Positions 33,904 through 41,999 of a DNA stretch of 51,949 bases are shown here, piece by piece. The first letter of the stretch is position 1; the number at the start of each line of letters is the position of its first letter. The stretch comes from an uncultured Acidilobus sp. JCHS. GTDB taxonomy: Archaea > Thermoproteota > Thermoprotei_A > Sulfolobales > Acidilobaceae. The stretch covers positions 23,189 through 75,137 of the forward strand of contig AYMD01000002.1 of assembly GCA_000495735.1 (NCBI GenBank), written 5' to 3'. The notes below the pieces were generated by a model. It was not told the DNA's origin and made no database searches. It was given only the letters and a program-made list of their open reading frames with translations. A program made the position numbers and the translations under genes.

Positions 33904-34455
33904 ATGGTCAGGAGGGGCTGGGACTCAGGCCTTGACTTCGAGGAGGCCTACAGGAGGATACTAAACCACATGCTGAGCTCCAGGAGCCCATACGACGTGG
34001 TCCTCCTAGTCCAATTGCGCAACGGCAGCCGCGTAGGCGAGGCCGTAGAGGCCACAGTGAGGTTCTGCGAGACAGACCAGGACCAGGTCCTCGTAAGGGT
34101 CGAGAAGCACAAGGACAATGACCTGCGCCTTATGGTCCTCTCAGAGGAGCTCAGGTCAGGCGAGGGCAGGCAGCTGCTGGGCGAGGCCTGCTCCAGGCTC
34201 TCAGCCCTCAGGAACCCAAAGGCCGCCGTAAAGGTGTACTGCCGCAGGGCCTACGGCTTCAACACCCACAGCCTGAGGTACGCCTTCGTTTCGTACCTCC
34301 TGAAGAGGGGCGTGTCGCCGAGCATAGTCGCCAAAATCACAGGCCACAGGTCGCTCGACCACATCCTTCACTACACTGAGGTCAAGCTGGCTGAGGAGGT
34401 ACTGGCTGGCCTCAGGGGCTGGGGCGCCTCGCCATCTGAGGGCCAGGCGCCTTGA
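33904..34455 (+). CDS. Short tyrosine recombinase/integrase catalytic domain
   Basis: A 183-residue protein that contains only the catalytic half of a tyrosine recombinase. The full active-site set is visible: Arg43 (NGSRVGEAV), Lys68/70 (RVEKHKDN), His122 and Arg125 (HSLRYAF), His148 (TGHRS) and nucleophile Tyr157 (ILHYTE). The N-terminal DNA-clamp (SAM-like) domain of XerA and phage integrases is missing, and there is no upstream remnant of it. It may be a stand-alone family or a trimmed integrase. It lies 60 bases upstream of the disrupted secreted-protein gene. Confidence 0.75.
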   Translation: MVRRGWDSGLDFEEAYRRILNHMLSSRSPYDVVLLVQLRNGSRVGEAVEATVRFCETDQDQVLVRVEKHKDNDLRLMVLSEELRSGEGRQLLGEACSRLSALRNPKAAVKVYCRRAYGFNTHSLRYAFVSYLLKRGVSPSIVAKITGHRSLDHILHYTEVKLAEEVLAGLRGWGASPSEGQAP

Positions 34456-34471
34456 CCTTAGGCCGCAAAGC

Positions 34472-34480
34472 TATTTATAT
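34472..34480 (+). promoter_or_regulatory. TATA box for secreted protein copy A
   Basis: TATTTATAT lies about 39 bases before the TTG start, giving a short leader that contains GAGGTG (34501-34506). The same box, as TATTTAAAT, precedes copy B. Confidence 0.55.
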
Positions 34481-34514
34481 TTCAAAGCGCAAAGCATCTT
34501 GAGGTGCGGTCCTC

Positions 34515-34862
34515 TTGAGGACCAAGGGGGCCCTGGCCCTCGTCCTTATCATCGTTGTCTCGGCATCACTGCTCGCTGGGCTGTTCTACGCGATGCCTAG
34601 CCTGTTCCACAGGAGGGGCGTGATAATAGTAAGGGCATACGCTATAGGGAGCGACGGGGGCCTGATCCAGCTGACCAACGCCTCGTTCTCGGTCTGGGCC
34701 TGGGCCCCCACACCTAACGGTACTGAGTTCATCCCCGTCTTCAACGGCACAGGGGCCCAGGCCGCGATAAACCTGACCAGGCTCGTAGGCTGGGCCGAGG
34801 ACTGGATAAGCACATACGGCATGGCGGCCATATTCTCCTTTGAGCCCTCGATAATTATCTGA
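34515..34862 (+). pseudogene. Secreted protein copy A, 5' part ending at in-frame TGA
   Basis: Encodes 115 residues: a signal/anchor helix (ALALVLIIVVSASLLAGLFY), then VRAYAIGSDGG and FSVWAWAPTPNGTEF. The frame stops at TGA 34860-34862 directly after FEPSIII. The intact paralogue on the minus strand (45447-47027) has Trp (TGG) at exactly this position in FEPSIIIWVSY. The frame then continues without a break for 452 more codons, so this is a full-length gene with one nonsense change (or a base-call error or readthrough site). Function of the family is unknown; it is probably an extracellular, glycosylated protein. Confidence 0.75.
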
Positions 34863-36218
34863 GTCTCATACCCCATAGCACTGCCCAACGGCAGCCTTGA
34901 GCTTGTGACCCAGCCCTCCTTCCAGCCCCTTAACCTGAGCCTCCCGCTGAGCGGCAGCGGGGCCGTGATAGACGTTATGGTGGGCCACCCCTTCAGGACG
35001 CTGCTGAACCCTGGCAAGGGCGCTGGGGTAGCTGTAAGGGGTCTCACCAAAGTGTCGCCAGGGCAGACCACAACGACGACCGTCACCACCACGCTAACTA
35101 ATATAACCACAACCTCATCCACGCGCCCATCAAACGCTTGCCCCATCTGCTATATGCCTATCGATCTCTTACTGGTACCTCACGTCATTGCTTGGTACCC
35201 CAACGACACGGGCATGGCCCCCATAAGCCTCGCCATTGCCTTGGCGCAGCCCAGTAATGTTAGTGGCAAAAACGATGCATATATGACCATAGGTATAACG
35301 GTGGCCTCTTCGTATGTCAAGCAGTTCACTATAAACGGCCTCATGATAGCTGGCAGCGCGTTCGACGCCGCTACGGATGATTACGAGGAGACGGGGAACC
35401 TGTTCCAGGCCGTCAGCAAGCTTTCCCCGCAGCTGGGGACCACGTTCACGTTCACGACTGAAGGAGAGATCGCAGAAAGTAACGGCGTAGGGGTCGAAAC
35501 CCCAACGACTGATGACGACATAGCCCAGCTCTACATGGTTGGCCAGGTGGCGCTGGTCAACTGGACGGCGTACATGCTGCCTCTGGTTTCCAACACGCCA
35601 GTAGGCTGGTACCTCGGCCTCCAGCTGACGGAGTTTAAGGCAGTGGAGAACAACAGCGCAGTGGCCCCCGTGATATATCGCTGGTGGGCCTACGACTCGT
35701 GCGTTAACCTGAGCGAGTGGGCCTCCTACCAGGAGGCCCTCATGCAGAACCCAAACTCCCTCTATTACGGTGAAATTAACTCCACGTGCCTGCCCCCTAA
35801 CACGCCAGCGCCCGTCATATGGCAGGACTACGCCACGAACCTGACGCATTTCACTACGATGAACCCTAACTCACAACAATACTACTACTACGTGGACCTC
35901 TCCGTTAACGGGGGCGAGTCGCTTCTGGGCATAGGCATTGACGCGGGCTCGGCCATAGCGTCGATTATAGGAACGGCCCTTATGGTGAGCCAGCCAGAGG
36001 TAGGCGCTGCCGTACTCGTGATAGCGGCGCTCCTAGGCTCCTTCCAGTACCAGTACCACTCACTGGCGGAGAGCGTAAACAGTTTTTTGGTAGGCAACAC
36101 CCTCCTGAATTATTACGTTAACATATACTACAGCAACCTGACCCCCGTGTACTATAACGCCAGCGGCTACGGCTTCACCCTGCCCAGGGAGCTGATACTT
36201 ATAAACGTGACCTCATAG
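34863..36218 (+). pseudogene. Secreted protein copy A, 3' part
   Basis: This part is in frame with the 5' part after the TGA and matches residues from VSYPIALPNGSLELV onward in the intact paralogue. Shared landmarks include PLNLSLPLSG, VPHVIAWYPNDTGMAPISLA, CVNLSEWA, NTPAPVIW and YYNASGYGFTLP near the end. A GTG at 34905 could restart translation and give a 437-residue protein, but without a signal peptide. A Thr-rich stretch (TTTTTVTTTLTNITTTSST, about 35070-35125) is longer than in copy B. The frame stays open and conserved, so inactivation, if real, is recent. Confidence 0.7.
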
Positions 36219-36231
36219 CCTGAAGGCTAAG

Positions 36232-36279
36232 GGGGCGCCTAAGCGCCCTAGTAAAATCTTTTTCTTCGCTTTCCCTTTT
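36232..36279 (+). terminator. Hairpin plus T-rich terminator of copy A
   Basis: GGGCGC at 36233-36238 pairs with GCGCCC at 36243-36248 around a CTAA loop. A T-rich stretch follows (ATCTTTTTCTTCG, then CCCTTTT). The same hairpin follows copy B, so it belongs to the duplicated unit and probably ends the transcript. Confidence 0.65.
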
Positions 36280-36440
36280 CGGCATGAGCCTCTAAACCTC
36301 GTGGCCTCAGCCCGCAGAGACAGAAGTGCCAGGAATCTTACGCATGGGGAGCGCCGTAAATGGGGCCCTGCGGGCGAGGCGGAGGTCCCTGGGCGCGAGG
36401 GTGACCATAAGCTGATGAAGGTAAGTCCTAGGGACAGACG

Positions 36441-36511
36441 GCTGGCCAGCCCCTCGAGGCGCCTCGAGGGGTCACGTGAGCTAATTTCATTTTCCACAAG
36501 CTTGTGGAAAA
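36441..36511. promoter_or_regulatory. Cluster of four perfect palindromes
   Basis: In 71 bases there are GCTGGCCAGC (36441-36450), a 22-bp palindrome with half-site CCCCTCGAGGC (36450-36471), TCACGTGA (36472-36479), and a second 22-bp palindrome with half-site TTTTCCACAAG (36490-36511), each exactly self-complementary. This density suggests protein-binding sites: an operator, a recombination or partition site, or an origin-like element. The TTGTGGAAAACGA half is loosely reminiscent of archaeal origin-recognition boxes, but no cdc6/orc1 gene is in the window. Confidence 0.6.
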
Positions 36512-36672
36512 CGACCTAGCTGGGCCGCTCGAGGGGCCTGACGCCCTGTTACCTTACGCCATTTAATAAACGCAGGACTTACATCAAGGCCTGGGGCTCC
36601 GCGTTAAGGCCCTCCTCAGTCACCTGTTCAAGCCTTGTAGTAACACATAATAGCCGGTTTGGTGAGGTCCCC

Positions 36673-37068
36673 TTGACGGGGTCGACCTTGAAGTACTCAA
36701 CCTACCTGATGGTCGGCGCCCTGACCTTTGACCTCCTGGTAGCCGTCGTCTACCTTATAGTGGCCCTGGGCATAGGGGCCCCGGCCCTCGCCAGCGGCTT
36801 CTACGCCTTCCTCGGGGCCCTCATCTTCATACTCATAGGCATGGGGGCCTCGCTCGGCCTGACAGTGGGCGGCTACAGGAGGTCAATGCTGGCCGTGAGC
36901 CTTGTCTTCAACCTGGCCCTGGCGGCCCTCATGTTCTACTTCAAGGCGGGCCTGGTACCTGAGGCCGTGACAGCCCTGGTGGCCCTCGTCAACATCGCGG
37001 CCTCAGCCATGGCTTACTCCGCCATGGGGTCGAGCAGGGAGGTCAAGCTGCCAATACTTGGGGTCTAA
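36673..37068 (+). CDS. Small four-helix membrane protein
   Basis: A 131-residue hydrophobic protein with four predicted helices (about 8-32, 37-63, 70-88 and 95-117), short loops and no recognised family signature. The start is TTG at 36673, preceded by GAGGT and a GTAACACATAATAG region that may contain the TATA box. It stands alone between the palindrome region and the convergent thermopsin-like gene. Function unknown; size resembles small multidrug or DUF-type membrane proteins, but no motif supports transport. Confidence 0.55.
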   Translation: MTGSTLKYSTYLMVGALTFDLLVAVVYLIVALGIGAPALASGFYAFLGALIFILIGMGASLGLTVGGYRRSMLAVSLVFNLALAALMFYFKAGLVPEAVTALVALVNIAASAMAYSAMGSSREVKLPILGV

Positions 37069-37074
37069 GCCAGC

Positions 37075-38397
37075 TCATGACTGAGAGCTGAGCGAGGCCC
37101 TCCTGAGCGAGACCCTTACTGCCAGGGCGGCGGCCGCTGAGACGAGGGCCAGGAGAAGGCCGTACCCCAGGGGGCCGGCCAGGAGGAGGGTCAGCGGGGG
37201 AGGGGAAGAGGGGACCGAGCCGTAGTAGGAGGTGTTCTCAAAGGCGGGGAAGCCCCCGACCCAGGCCACGGCCGTCACGTTCAGGTAAACTGCGTCAGGG
37301 GGGACGGCCTCAGAGGCCACGCCTGACGGCGAGGGCCTCAGGACCTGCCTCACGAGGGAGCCACCATAGTAGTACTCAACTGTCACGGTCCAGTTAGCGC
37401 AGGTCGGCCAGACGGAGGCGTAGGCGACCCCTCTGGCGGCCCTGACCAGGGCAGTGGCCATCATGGCCTGGCCCCCTGAGGCGCCCTGGGTCTCATTGAA
37501 GGCCCAGAGCGAGGGGTCCGGCCTCACCGTTACCCCCTGGGCCGAGGAGACGCCCTCAGCCGTCTGAGACCCCTCAGGCCACATGGCCGGGAAGCAGTAC
37601 CACTGCCCTGGCGGCGAGGGCGGCGACCAGGGCCCTAAGTAGTACCTCAGCGACGCCAGGGCGTCCCATGAGCCTATGATGGCCTCTGAGCCCTCGGCGT
37701 AGCCTCCCACCACGAACTCGGCGTCCATGCCTTCGGCCTGCCATATCACCATGGTCACGGGCTGCGGCAGCATAACTACCAGGAGGGGCCTGAGCGAGGC
37801 GGACCCGTTGAGGCCGTAGTAGAAGGCCACGTAGTCCCCCTGGGCGGCCACGGCCAGCGTGAGGTTGAAGGGGGAGGTCACGTTTGTCCAGCCGGCCGAG
37901 GAGTAGAGGTAGGGGCCCTGCGGAGACCTGGCCAGGCGGGCAGAGCCCAGAACCACAGTGAAGTTCAGGGGCTGGCCGAGGCCCGGCTCGTAGCCCTCAG
38001 GCCCCGTGAAGTTCCAGAGGTTTACCCAGGCCCTCACGGCGTACCTTCCTCCCCCGAGCTCCCTGACCCCGGCCACGGCCTGGGCCCAGTAGTAGCCCGA
38101 GGGCGATGAGGTGTTCCCCGAGACCAGGTCAACGTTGAGCTGGACGCTAACCGAGCTCCCAAAGCCCTGGGAGCTGAAGGAGCCGTTGATGAAGTAGAGC
38201 CAGCCCAGGGCCGCCGTGATGGGTATCGGGGACTGGGACGAGTAGCCGAAGGTCAGGCTCGTGTTGCCCTGGGACAGGGCGCTCTCCTGGACACCGTAGT
38301 AGGTCGGGCCGACGGGGCTCGCGGCAAGCGCAAGGCCCAGACTCATTGTAAGGGCGAACAGCGCAATCAGCAGGGCGGCCCAGGGCCTGAAGGGCAC
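37075..38397 (-). CDS. Thermopsin-like secreted, membrane-anchored protein
   Basis: A 440-residue extracellular protein. It has a signal peptide (about 1-26, ending LALAAS), and the next segment, YYGVQES then TAALGWLYFING, resembles the thermopsin (acid protease A5) start. SSVSVQLNVDLVSG followed by YYWAQAVAGV and VNLWNFTGP is characteristic of that family, as is the later FVVGGYAEGSEA. Thermopsins work at high temperature and low pH, which fits a thermoacidophile. Active-site residues of the family are not well defined, so activity is not proven. A C-terminal helix (about 406-425) followed by RRAS anchors it. Confidence 0.7.
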   Translation of the reverse strand: MPFRPWAALLIALFALTMSLGLALAASPVGPTYYGVQESALSQGNTSLTFGYSSQSPIPITAALGWLYFINGSFSSQGFGSSVSVQLNVDLVSGNTSSPSGYYWAQAVAGVRELGGGRYAVRAWVNLWNFTGPEGYEPGLGQPLNFTVVLGSARLARSPQGPYLYSSAGWTNVTSPFNLTLAVAAQGDYVAFYYGLNGSASLRPLLVVMLPQPVTMVIWQAEGMDAEFVVGGYAEGSEAIIGSWDALASLRYYLGPWSPPSPPGQWYCFPAMWPEGSQTAEGVSSAQGVTVRPDPSLWAFNETQGASGGQAMMATALVRAARGVAYASVWPTCANWTVTVEYYYGGSLVRQVLRPSPSGVASEAVPPDAVYLNVTAVAWVGGFPAFENTSYYGSVPSSPPPLTLLLAGPLGYGLLLALVSAAAALAVRVSLRRASLSSQS

Positions 38398-38667
38398 AGG
38401 TTTACCCTACAGCCTTATGAGTGGACGCTGAGGGCGTAATTGCTTTAGTCCAGCTGAGGTGCTTAGGGGGACGAAGGGGGAAGGCCGCTTAGTCTTACCC
38501 AAGGCAGAAGGCCCAGCAACACGAATAGAGCTACCGCCCAAGGAGACGTCGTGAAGTTCTTTCGAGCGGCCAAAATATACAACTGTCCACCAGTACTTAA
38601 ATTTGTTGCACGCCTTACACGTCAGGCCTAAGGCAAATAACTCCTGGCCCGGAACACTTAAAGTAAC

Positions 38668-39906
38668 ATGGTTGTCGTCAGGGACCCCAGGCCTGAGGCC
38701 AGGGAGCTAGTAGCTGCGGCGAGAGCGGCTCTTGGACTGGAGGAGCTTGACCTCCTGGTAAGGGGCGCTTACGTGGTGGACGTCTGGGCCAGGGACGTCA
38801 AGAGGCAGGACGTTGGCGTGAAGGGGAGGGTCATAGCGTGCGTCGGCTCCTGCCGCGGAAGGGCCAGGAGGGTCATCGATGCTGACGGCCTGTTCCTGGC
38901 GCCTGGCTTCGTAGAGGCCCACATACACGTGGAGAGCTCCTTCCTCTCCCCATCAGAGTTCTCAAGGCAGCTCGTTACCCACGGAACCACGGCGGCCTTC
39001 GTGGACGTCCACGAGGTCGGGAACGTAATGGGCCTGAGAGGGGTCGCCGCGCTCGCCAGGGCCTTTGGGGCCGTGAGGCTCAAGGTGTTCCTCCTGGCGC
39101 CCCCCAACGTCCCGCCTTCCCGCAAGGTAGATGACCAGGGAGGGGCCTCAATACCCTACGGGGAGGTCCTAGAGGCCGCCAGGGGGCTCTCGGGCATAGG
39201 CGAGGTCATGGACCTCCAGTCCCTGGCGGAGGGCGACGAGGAGTTCCTCTCGTTTGCCGCCCAGGCCTCCACCTCATTCACCGTGCAGGGCCACATGGCC
39301 GGCCTGAAGGGGCCTGAGCTAGACGCCTACGTAAGCCTCGGCATAAGGAACGACCACGAGGTGGTCAGCCCAGAGGAGCTTGAGGAGAGGATCTCAAGGG
39401 GCGTCTTCCCCTTCGTCAGGTACGGGTCGAGCTGGAGGGACCTGGACAGGCTGAGCCAGCTGGTCTCAAGGCACTCGCCCCTCGTCTCCATAGTAGCTGA
39501 CGACATACATGCCCTCCACCTTGTCGCCGAGGGCCACCTTGACAGGGCCCTGAGGAGGGCCGTGGAGCTAGGCGTCGACCCGGTTGACGCGGTCAGGGCA
39601 GTCACGCTGGCCCCAGCCATGGCCTACGGCTTTGAGGCCTGGATGGGCTCGATAGCGCCCGGGAGGCTCGCCGACATTGTGCTGCTGAGCGGCCTCGACA
39701 GGGGGCTGAGCGTCCTCAGGACCTTCATTGACGGCTCTGAGGCCGTTTGCAATGGCGCAGGGGCCGACCTGAGCGCCCTGAAGAGGCACCGTCAGGGTCT
39801 CCTTCACCCCCTCGCTCGAGGTCAGGGCCCCCGTGGGGGACGGGGAGGCCTCGGCCAGGCTGATAGAGCTCGTCAACGGCTCAAGCCTAACAAGGGAGAG
39901 GGTTGA
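38668..39906 (+). pseudogene. ade: Adenine deaminase, N-terminal part (frameshifted)
   Basis: Encodes the amidohydrolase barrel of adenine deaminase, which turns adenine into hypoxanthine. The metal motif is HIHVES at 85-90. Also visible are THGTTAAFVDVHEVGNV, TVQGHMAGLKGPELDAY with metal-ligand His, the GIRNDHEVVSPEEL segment and SIVADDIHALHLV. Homology breaks after about residue 370 (DLSALKRH); the remaining 40 residues are a frameshifted read rich in Arg/Gly. The rest of the enzyme continues in another frame from about 39782, so the gene is split by a one-base (or two-base) shift. Intact homologues are about 570-590 residues. Confidence 0.8.
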
Positions 39907-40402
39907 GGGGGTCAGGGTAAGGGAGGGCAGGGTCGTGGCATCGGGGAACGTCTCGGAGGTCCACGTTATAAACAGGTACGGCAAGCCGCGCCAGGGGTCT
40001 GGCCTGCTAGGCCTTGCGGTGGAGGGGGCCATAGCCTCATCGGTCTCCCACGACACCCATAACGTGGTCGTGGTGGGCGGCGACAGGAGGTCTATGGAGG
40101 CCGCCCTAGGCGCTGTGCTCTCCGCCGACGGCGGCATAGCCGTGGCGAGGGGAGGCGAGGTGAGGGCCCTCCTGCCCCTGCCCCTCGCCGGGCTCATGAG
40201 CGACATGAGGGCCGAGGAGGTGGCAGAGCGCCTCAGGACGGTGATAAATGAGCTCAGCAGGGCCTGCAGGTGCGACGGTGACGTCCTCCTTCACCAGCTC
40301 CAGCTCCTCAGCCTGACCGTGATACCTGAGCTGAGGGTCACCGACAGGGGCCTCTACAGCGTGCCCAAGAGGTCATATGTGCCCCTCCTGGAGGTGAGCT
40401 GA
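39833..40402 (+). pseudogene. ade: Adenine deaminase, C-terminal part (other frame)
   Basis: This frame contains the conserved C-terminal domain of adenine deaminase: EVHVINRYGK, GAIASSVSHDTHNVVVVGGD (catalytic-domain-adjacent SHDTHN), LPLPLAGLMSD and LSLTVIPELRVTDRGLY. Coding similarity begins before the GTG at 39833; the same frame reads RGTVRVSFTPSLEVRAPV from 39782, which fits the missing linker. A stop (TGA 39779-39781) closes this frame just upstream. So one coding sequence is cut by a shift between about 39778 and 39800. It ends one base before the TTG of guaA. Confidence 0.8.
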
Positions 40403-40403
40403 G

Positions 40404-41957
40404 TTGGCCTGGGAGCCCCGCTCCGAGCACGACACAGTGCTCGTCATAAGCTTCGGGGGCCAGTACGCCCACATGATATCACGGAGGGTCAGGGACCTGG
40501 GCGTCTACAGCGAGGTCATGCCCTACACCAGGGCCACTGAGGAGGCCGTGAGGGCCAGGGCGCCCAAGGCGTTGATACTCTCGGGCGGGCCCAGCAGCGT
40601 CTACGAGCCCAACGCCCCGTCCATAGGCCCCTGGGTCCTTGAGCTGGGGGTTCCCGTGCTGGGGATCTGCTACGGGCACCAGCTCCTGGCCAAGCTGGCG
40701 GGGGGCTCTGTGGAGAGGGGGGTCGGGGAGTACGGCAGGACCAGGGTGGTCTTGCTCAGGGACGACCCGCTCCTCGAGGGCTGGGGGAAGGAGGAGGACG
40801 TCTGGATGAGCCACGCAGACTACGTAGCGTCGCCCGGCAGGGGAGGCGAGGTCCTCGCCGTCTCGGAGGGCACGGGCTACATAGCAGCCATGAGGCTAGG
40901 CGACGGGGTCTACGGCGTCCAGTTCCACCCTGAGGTCAGGCACACGGAGAAGGGCAGGCTGCTCCTGGCCAACTTCCTCTTCAAGGTGGCCAAGGTTAGG
41001 CCCACCTGGAGGGTCGAGGGGCTGGCCGAGAGGCTCATAGAGGAGGTCAGGGGGCGGGTGCCGGAGGGCGAGAAGGCGCTTGTGGCTGTGAGCGGGGGCG
41101 TCGACTCGACTACGGCCGCCGTCATAGCCAAGAGGGCGCTGGGCGACAGGGCCGTGGTTGTCTTCGTGAACCACGGGCTGCTGAGGGAGGGGGAGGCCGA
41201 GGAGGTCCTGGCGGCCCTCAGGGGCCTGGGCCTCAACCCCATTTACATAGACGCCTCGGAGCGATTCCTAAGCGCCCTGAAGGGGGTGACGGACCCTGAG
41301 CAGAAGAGGCTCATAGTGGGCAGGCTCTTCGCCGAGGTCTTTGAGGAGGTGGCCAGGTCTGACCCCTCCATAAGGTGGCTCGTCCAGGGCACCACGTACC
41401 CTGACGTTATAGAGAGCGGCGCCGAGCCGGGGGCCGACAGGATTAAGAGCCATCACAACGTTGGCGGCCTGCCCGAGAGGCTGGGGCTCGGGGTCATAGA
41501 GCCCCTCAGGTACTTCTATAAGGACGAGGTCAGGAGGCTCGCCCTGTCCCTTGGGGTGCCCGAGGGCATAGCCCTGAGGCACCCGTTCCCTGGGCCGGGG
41601 CTGGCGGTCAGGGTCATAGGGGAGGTCACTGAGGAGAAGCTGAGGGTGGCCAGGAGGGCCTCAAAAATAGTTGAGGAGGAGCTAAGGAGGGCCGGGCTCT
41701 ACGACAGGGTCTGGCAGGCCTTCGCCGTTGTAGGGGACGACAGGTGGGTAGGGGTCAAGGGGGACAGGAGGGCCCTCGGCTACATAGTTACCATAAGGGT
41801 CGTCGAGAGCGAGGACGGCATGACGGCCGACTGGGCGAGGCTTCCGCACGACCTGCTTCAGCGCATGGCGTCAAGGATAACGTCAGAGGTACCTGAGGTC
41901 GTTATGGTGACCTACGCCATAACTACTAAGCCGCCGTCAACCATAGAGCCCGTTTAG
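40404..41957 (+). CDS. guaA: GMP synthase (glutamine-hydrolysing)
   Basis: Converts XMP to GMP using ATP and glutamine. The 517 residues are a single-chain enzyme. The class I glutaminase domain has GGPSSVYEP (61-69), catalytic Cys89 in GICYGHQLLAKLAGG and the His/Glu pair in QFHPEV. The ATP-pyrophosphatase domain has the PP-loop SGGVDSTTA (about 230). The C-terminal dimer domain ends KPPSTIEPV, a hallmark of GuaA. Fused glutaminase and synthetase contrast with the two-subunit enzyme of many euryarchaea. The TTG start is one base after the adenine deaminase stop, so the purine genes form a unit. Confidence 0.96.
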   Translation: MAWEPRSEHDTVLVISFGGQYAHMISRRVRDLGVYSEVMPYTRATEEAVRARAPKALILSGGPSSVYEPNAPSIGPWVLELGVPVLGICYGHQLLAKLAGGSVERGVGEYGRTRVVLLRDDPLLEGWGKEEDVWMSHADYVASPGRGGEVLAVSEGTGYIAAMRLGDGVYGVQFHPEVRHTEKGRLLLANFLFKVAKVRPTWRVEGLAERLIEEVRGRVPEGEKALVAVSGGVDSTTAAVIAKRALGDRAVVVFVNHGLLREGEAEEVLAALRGLGLNPIYIDASERFLSALKGVTDPEQKRLIVGRLFAEVFEEVARSDPSIRWLVQGTTYPDVIESGAEPGADRIKSHHNVGGLPERLGLGVIEPLRYFYKDEVRRLALSLGVPEGIALRHPFPGPGLAVRVIGEVTEEKLRVARRASKIVEEELRRAGLYDRVWQAFAVVGDDRWVGVKGDRRALGYIVTIRVVESEDGMTADWARLPHDLLQRMASRITSEVPEVVMVTYAITTKPPSTIEPV

Positions 41958-41968
41958 GGATAAAAGGC

Positions 41969-41983
41969 AGGCCTCCGAGGCCT
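41969..41983. promoter_or_regulatory. 15-bp dyad in the guaB leader
   Basis: AGGCCTCCGAGGCCT has perfect seven-base arms around one central base. It lies between a GGGATAAAAGG TATA-like box (41957-41967) and the ATG at 42000, over the likely start of transcription. It could be an operator, or a hairpin ending guaA transcription. Confidence 0.4.
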
Positions 41984-41999
41984 AAGGCGGTGAAGCGGC

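Larger units (their letters stand above)
34471..36388 (+). repeat. Copy A of a duplicated, inverted ~1.9-kb unit
   Basis: Direct comparison with 45240-47070 (reverse strand) shows one duplicated unit. Shared parts are the promoter CTATTTAWATTTC, the start CTCTTGAGGACC, the secreted-protein gene, a terminator hairpin with GGGCGC arms, and 3' noncoding blocks that include ACCTCTAAACCTCGTG and the CTTACGC / GCGCCGTA / ATGGGGCCC region. Homology fades after about 36388. The two copies face each other in inverted orientation. Confidence 0.75.
36219..36672. other. 454-bp intergenic region: shared 3' tail, then palindrome cluster
   Basis: No convincing gene is present; short frames on both strands lack starts and conservation. 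The first 170 bases match the region downstream of copy B. The next 70 bases (36441-36511) hold four palindromes. The rest leads to the promoter of the small membrane protein gene at 36673. Confidence 0.6.

Noticed and set aside
34860-34862. Selenocysteine or pyrrolysine recoding at the TGA
   Set aside because: The paralogue has Trp, not Cys, at the site; pyrrolysine uses TAG; archaeal selenocysteine is not known from this group, and no SECIS-like element was evident.
35169-35849. Long minus-strand frame (226 codons) inside copy A
   Set aside because: It lies opposite a conserved secreted-protein gene, has no recognisable motif, and its composition is that of an antisense read of GC-rich DNA.
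36490-36511. Confident call of a replication origin at the TTTTCCACAAG palindrome
   Set aside because: Only a loose resemblance to origin-recognition boxes, no array of them, no clear AT-rich unwinding element, and no cdc6/orc1 gene nearby; left as a hypothesis only.
36213-36519. Short frames on both strands in the palindrome gap
   Set aside because: They span the terminator, the shared noncoding tail and the palindromes, and show no protein-like sequence.
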